Shown one piece after another: positions 62,792-64,000 of a DNA stretch of 64,000 nucleotides; position 1 is the stretch's first letter; each line of letters starts with the position of its first letter. The position numbers and the translations under genes were made by a program. Origin of the DNA: Flavobacterium album. Its GTDB lineage: Bacteria; Bacteroidota; Bacteroidia; Flavobacteriales; Flavobacteriaceae. The stretch spans positions 3,206,001 to 3,270,000 of the forward strand of contig NZ_CP029186.1 in the NCBI RefSeq assembly GCF_003096035.1, in the 5' to 3' direction. A model generated the notes under the pieces. That model searched no databases and had not been told where the DNA came from. It was given only the letters and a program-made list of their open reading frames with translations.

Positions 62792-63946
62792 ATGGAACGC
62801 TCGATAGTACATATGGACCTGGACACCTTCTTCGTCTCCTGCGTGAGACTGCAGAACGCTGCCCTTGAGGGGATTCCGCTGATCGTGGGCGGCGGGGACC
62901 GCGGCGTGGTGGCCTCCTGCTCCTACGAGGCGCGCAGGTTCGGGGTGCATTCGGCCATGCCCATCAAGATGGCCCTAAGGCTCTGTCCCGAGGCCCGCGT
63001 GGTGAAGGGCGACATGGAATTATTTTCCCGCTATTCGAATACCGTCTCCCAGATCATCGAGGAGAAGGCCCCGGTGATGGAAAAGGCCTCCATCGACGAG
63101 TTCTACCTCGACATCACGGGCATGGACAAATTCCACGGTTCCTACAAGTGGACCAGCGAGCTCTCCTCTCTGATTACCCATGAGACCGGCCTGCCCATCA
63201 GTTTCGCCCTCTCGGTAAACAAGACCGTATCCAAGATCGCCACCGGGGAGGGAAAGCCCAGGGGCAACCTGGAGATCCCCCAGCTCATGGTCCGGCAGTT
63301 CCTCAACCCGCTCTCCATCCGGAAGATCCCGATGGTGGGCGACGCCACCTTCAAGCTATTGTCCCGCATCGCCATCCGCAACATACAGACCCTGGCCGAG
63401 ATGCCCGTGAACGTGCTGCAGGAGATGATCGGCAAGAACGGCACCGAATTATGGAAGAAGGCCAACGGCATCGACAACACCCCCGTGGAGCCCTACCGCG
63501 AGCGCAAGTCCCTGTCCACCGAGGACACCTTCCACCAGGATACCACCGACCTGGCCTTCCTGCGCTCGGTGCTTTCGTCCATGGTGGAGAAGCTGGCCTA
63601 CCAGCTGCGCAGCGAGGGCTGGCTTACCTCCAACGTGACGGTGAAGATCCGCTATTCCAATTTTGATACCGAGACCCGCCAGATGGCCCTGGCCTATACC
63701 TCCTCGGACCATGTGCTTACCAGTGCCGTCCTGGAATCCTTCGGGAAGCTCTACCAGCGCCGCATGAGCCTGCGCCTTGTCGGGGTACGCTTCGGCAAGC
63801 TGGTGCGCGGCTCCTACCAGATCAACCTGTTCGAGGACACCCAGGAGATGATGTCCCTGTACCAGGCCATGGACAGGATCAAGAACCGCTTCGGCGCCGG
63901 TGCCGTGATGCGCGGTAGCGGCATGCACCAACCCAAAATACGCTAA
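62792..63946 (+). CDS. dinB: Y-family DNA polymerase (DinB/UmuC-like)
   Basis: A 384-residue translesion polymerase. Catalytic motifs are visible: HMDLDTFFVSC (first Asp pair, residues 7-17), ASCSYEARRFGVHSAMP near 45-60, and KASIDEFYLDITG near 100 (catalytic Asp-Glu). It copies damaged DNA with low fidelity. Divergent from the LexA-like repressor and followed three bases later by a DnaE-type polymerase, forming an SOS mutagenesis cassette on the ICE. Confidence 0.92.
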   Translation: MERSIVHMDLDTFFVSCVRLQNAALEGIPLIVGGGDRGVVASCSYEARRFGVHSAMPIKMALRLCPEARVVKGDMELFSRYSNTVSQIIEEKAPVMEKASIDEFYLDITGMDKFHGSYKWTSELSSLITHETGLPISFALSVNKTVSKIATGEGKPRGNLEIPQLMVRQFLNPLSIRKIPMVGDATFKLLSRIAIRNIQTLAEMPVNVLQEMIGKNGTELWKKANGIDNTPVEPYRERKSLSTEDTFHQDTTDLAFLRSVLSSMVEKLAYQLRSEGWLTSNVTVKIRYSNFDTETRQMALAYTSSDHVLTSAVLESFGKLYQRRMSLRLVGVRFGKLVRGSYQINLFEDTQEMMSLYQAMDRIKNRFGAGAVMRGSGMHQPKIR

Positions 63947-63949
63947 GCC

Positions 63950-64000
63950 ATGTATCTCAACTGCCATTCCTTCCACAGCCTGCGCTACGGCACCATTCCC
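63950..64000 (+). CDS. dnaE: DnaE-type DNA polymerase III alpha subunit, N-terminus only
   Basis: Seventeen codons (MYLNCHSFHSLRYGTIP) are visible before the window ends. They match the start of the PHP domain of bacterial DnaE proteins. Placement right after a Y-family polymerase suggests the error-prone DnaE2/ImuC type. Confidence 0.75.
   Translation, partial: MYLNCHSFHSLRYGTIP

Noticed and set aside
1..64000. CRISPR arrays
   Set aside because: No regularly spaced direct repeats with unique spacers and no cas genes were seen.
1..64000. Insertion sequences or transposase genes
   Set aside because: No transposase or terminal inverted repeats were recognised, although cargo boundaries are evident from base composition and gene remnants.

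Overview
The window is the interior of a large integrative and conjugative element (ICE) of a Bacteroidota bacterium. The evidence is a CTnDOT-type tra module, Bacteroidetes-type mobA/mobB/mobC, RteC, a DUF4099/DUF3945-like protein with topoisomerase III, SusC/SusD proteins, and several Bacteroidetes -7 boxes of the form TAnnTTTG. Genus is not resolved. The GC-rich ICE backbone alternates with clearly AT-rich cargo. Neither end of the element, nor its integrase, lies in the window.

Layout. 1-10731 (mostly minus strand): traN (cut by the window edge), M, L, K, J, I, G, F, E, then an inserted plus-strand gene, then a small membrane protein, a DUF3408 (TraB-type) protein and a ParA-type TraA. 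10732-11275: palindrome-rich region with the probable oriT. 11276-14988: mobA, relaxase mobB and coupling protein mobC. 15067-17677: arsenic resistance (ArsR, DUF6428, LMW-phosphatase-type arsenate reductase, ACR3 pump) with two matching operators. 17859-28205: two GC-rich regulatory genes, a MauE-like membrane protein with a small Cys-containing exported peptide, and a convergent SusC-SusD-S9 peptidase operon.

28206-51048 is a dense defence island. It holds a structured leader and Xre regulator; a DRT type 3 two-reverse-transcriptase system with a probable downstream ncRNA; a translationally coupled kinase/phosphatase pair; DUF262 plus HEPN nuclease; a PD-(D/E)XK protein; a BsuBI/PstI-type restriction-modification pair; a small membrane protein; an HNH protein; a RES-domain (NAD-degrading) protein followed by a proteasome-like Ntn hydrolase; a tRNA-like element in front of AbiH; a GmrSD-type DUF262-DUF1524 protein; and an AbiE-type toxin-antitoxin pair. 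Decayed gene ends between modules show that this is a turnover hotspot.

51055-64000 returns to GC-rich backbone: a TPR/AraC regulator, a lipoprotein and membrane protein, a second AraC protein, RteC, an HTH protein, the DUF4099/DUF3945-like protein and topB. An AT-richer PD-(D/E)XK gene is inserted here, followed by a LexA-like S24 repressor divergent from a Y-family polymerase and the first codons of a DnaE-type polymerase (an SOS-mutasome cassette).

The most notable signals are the DRT3 locus (a -1 frameshift in drt3a at a run of eight T, and a CACACACA-containing structured RNA candidate after drt3b), the RES/Ntn-hydrolase gene pair, and the degenerate tRNA-like element before abiH.
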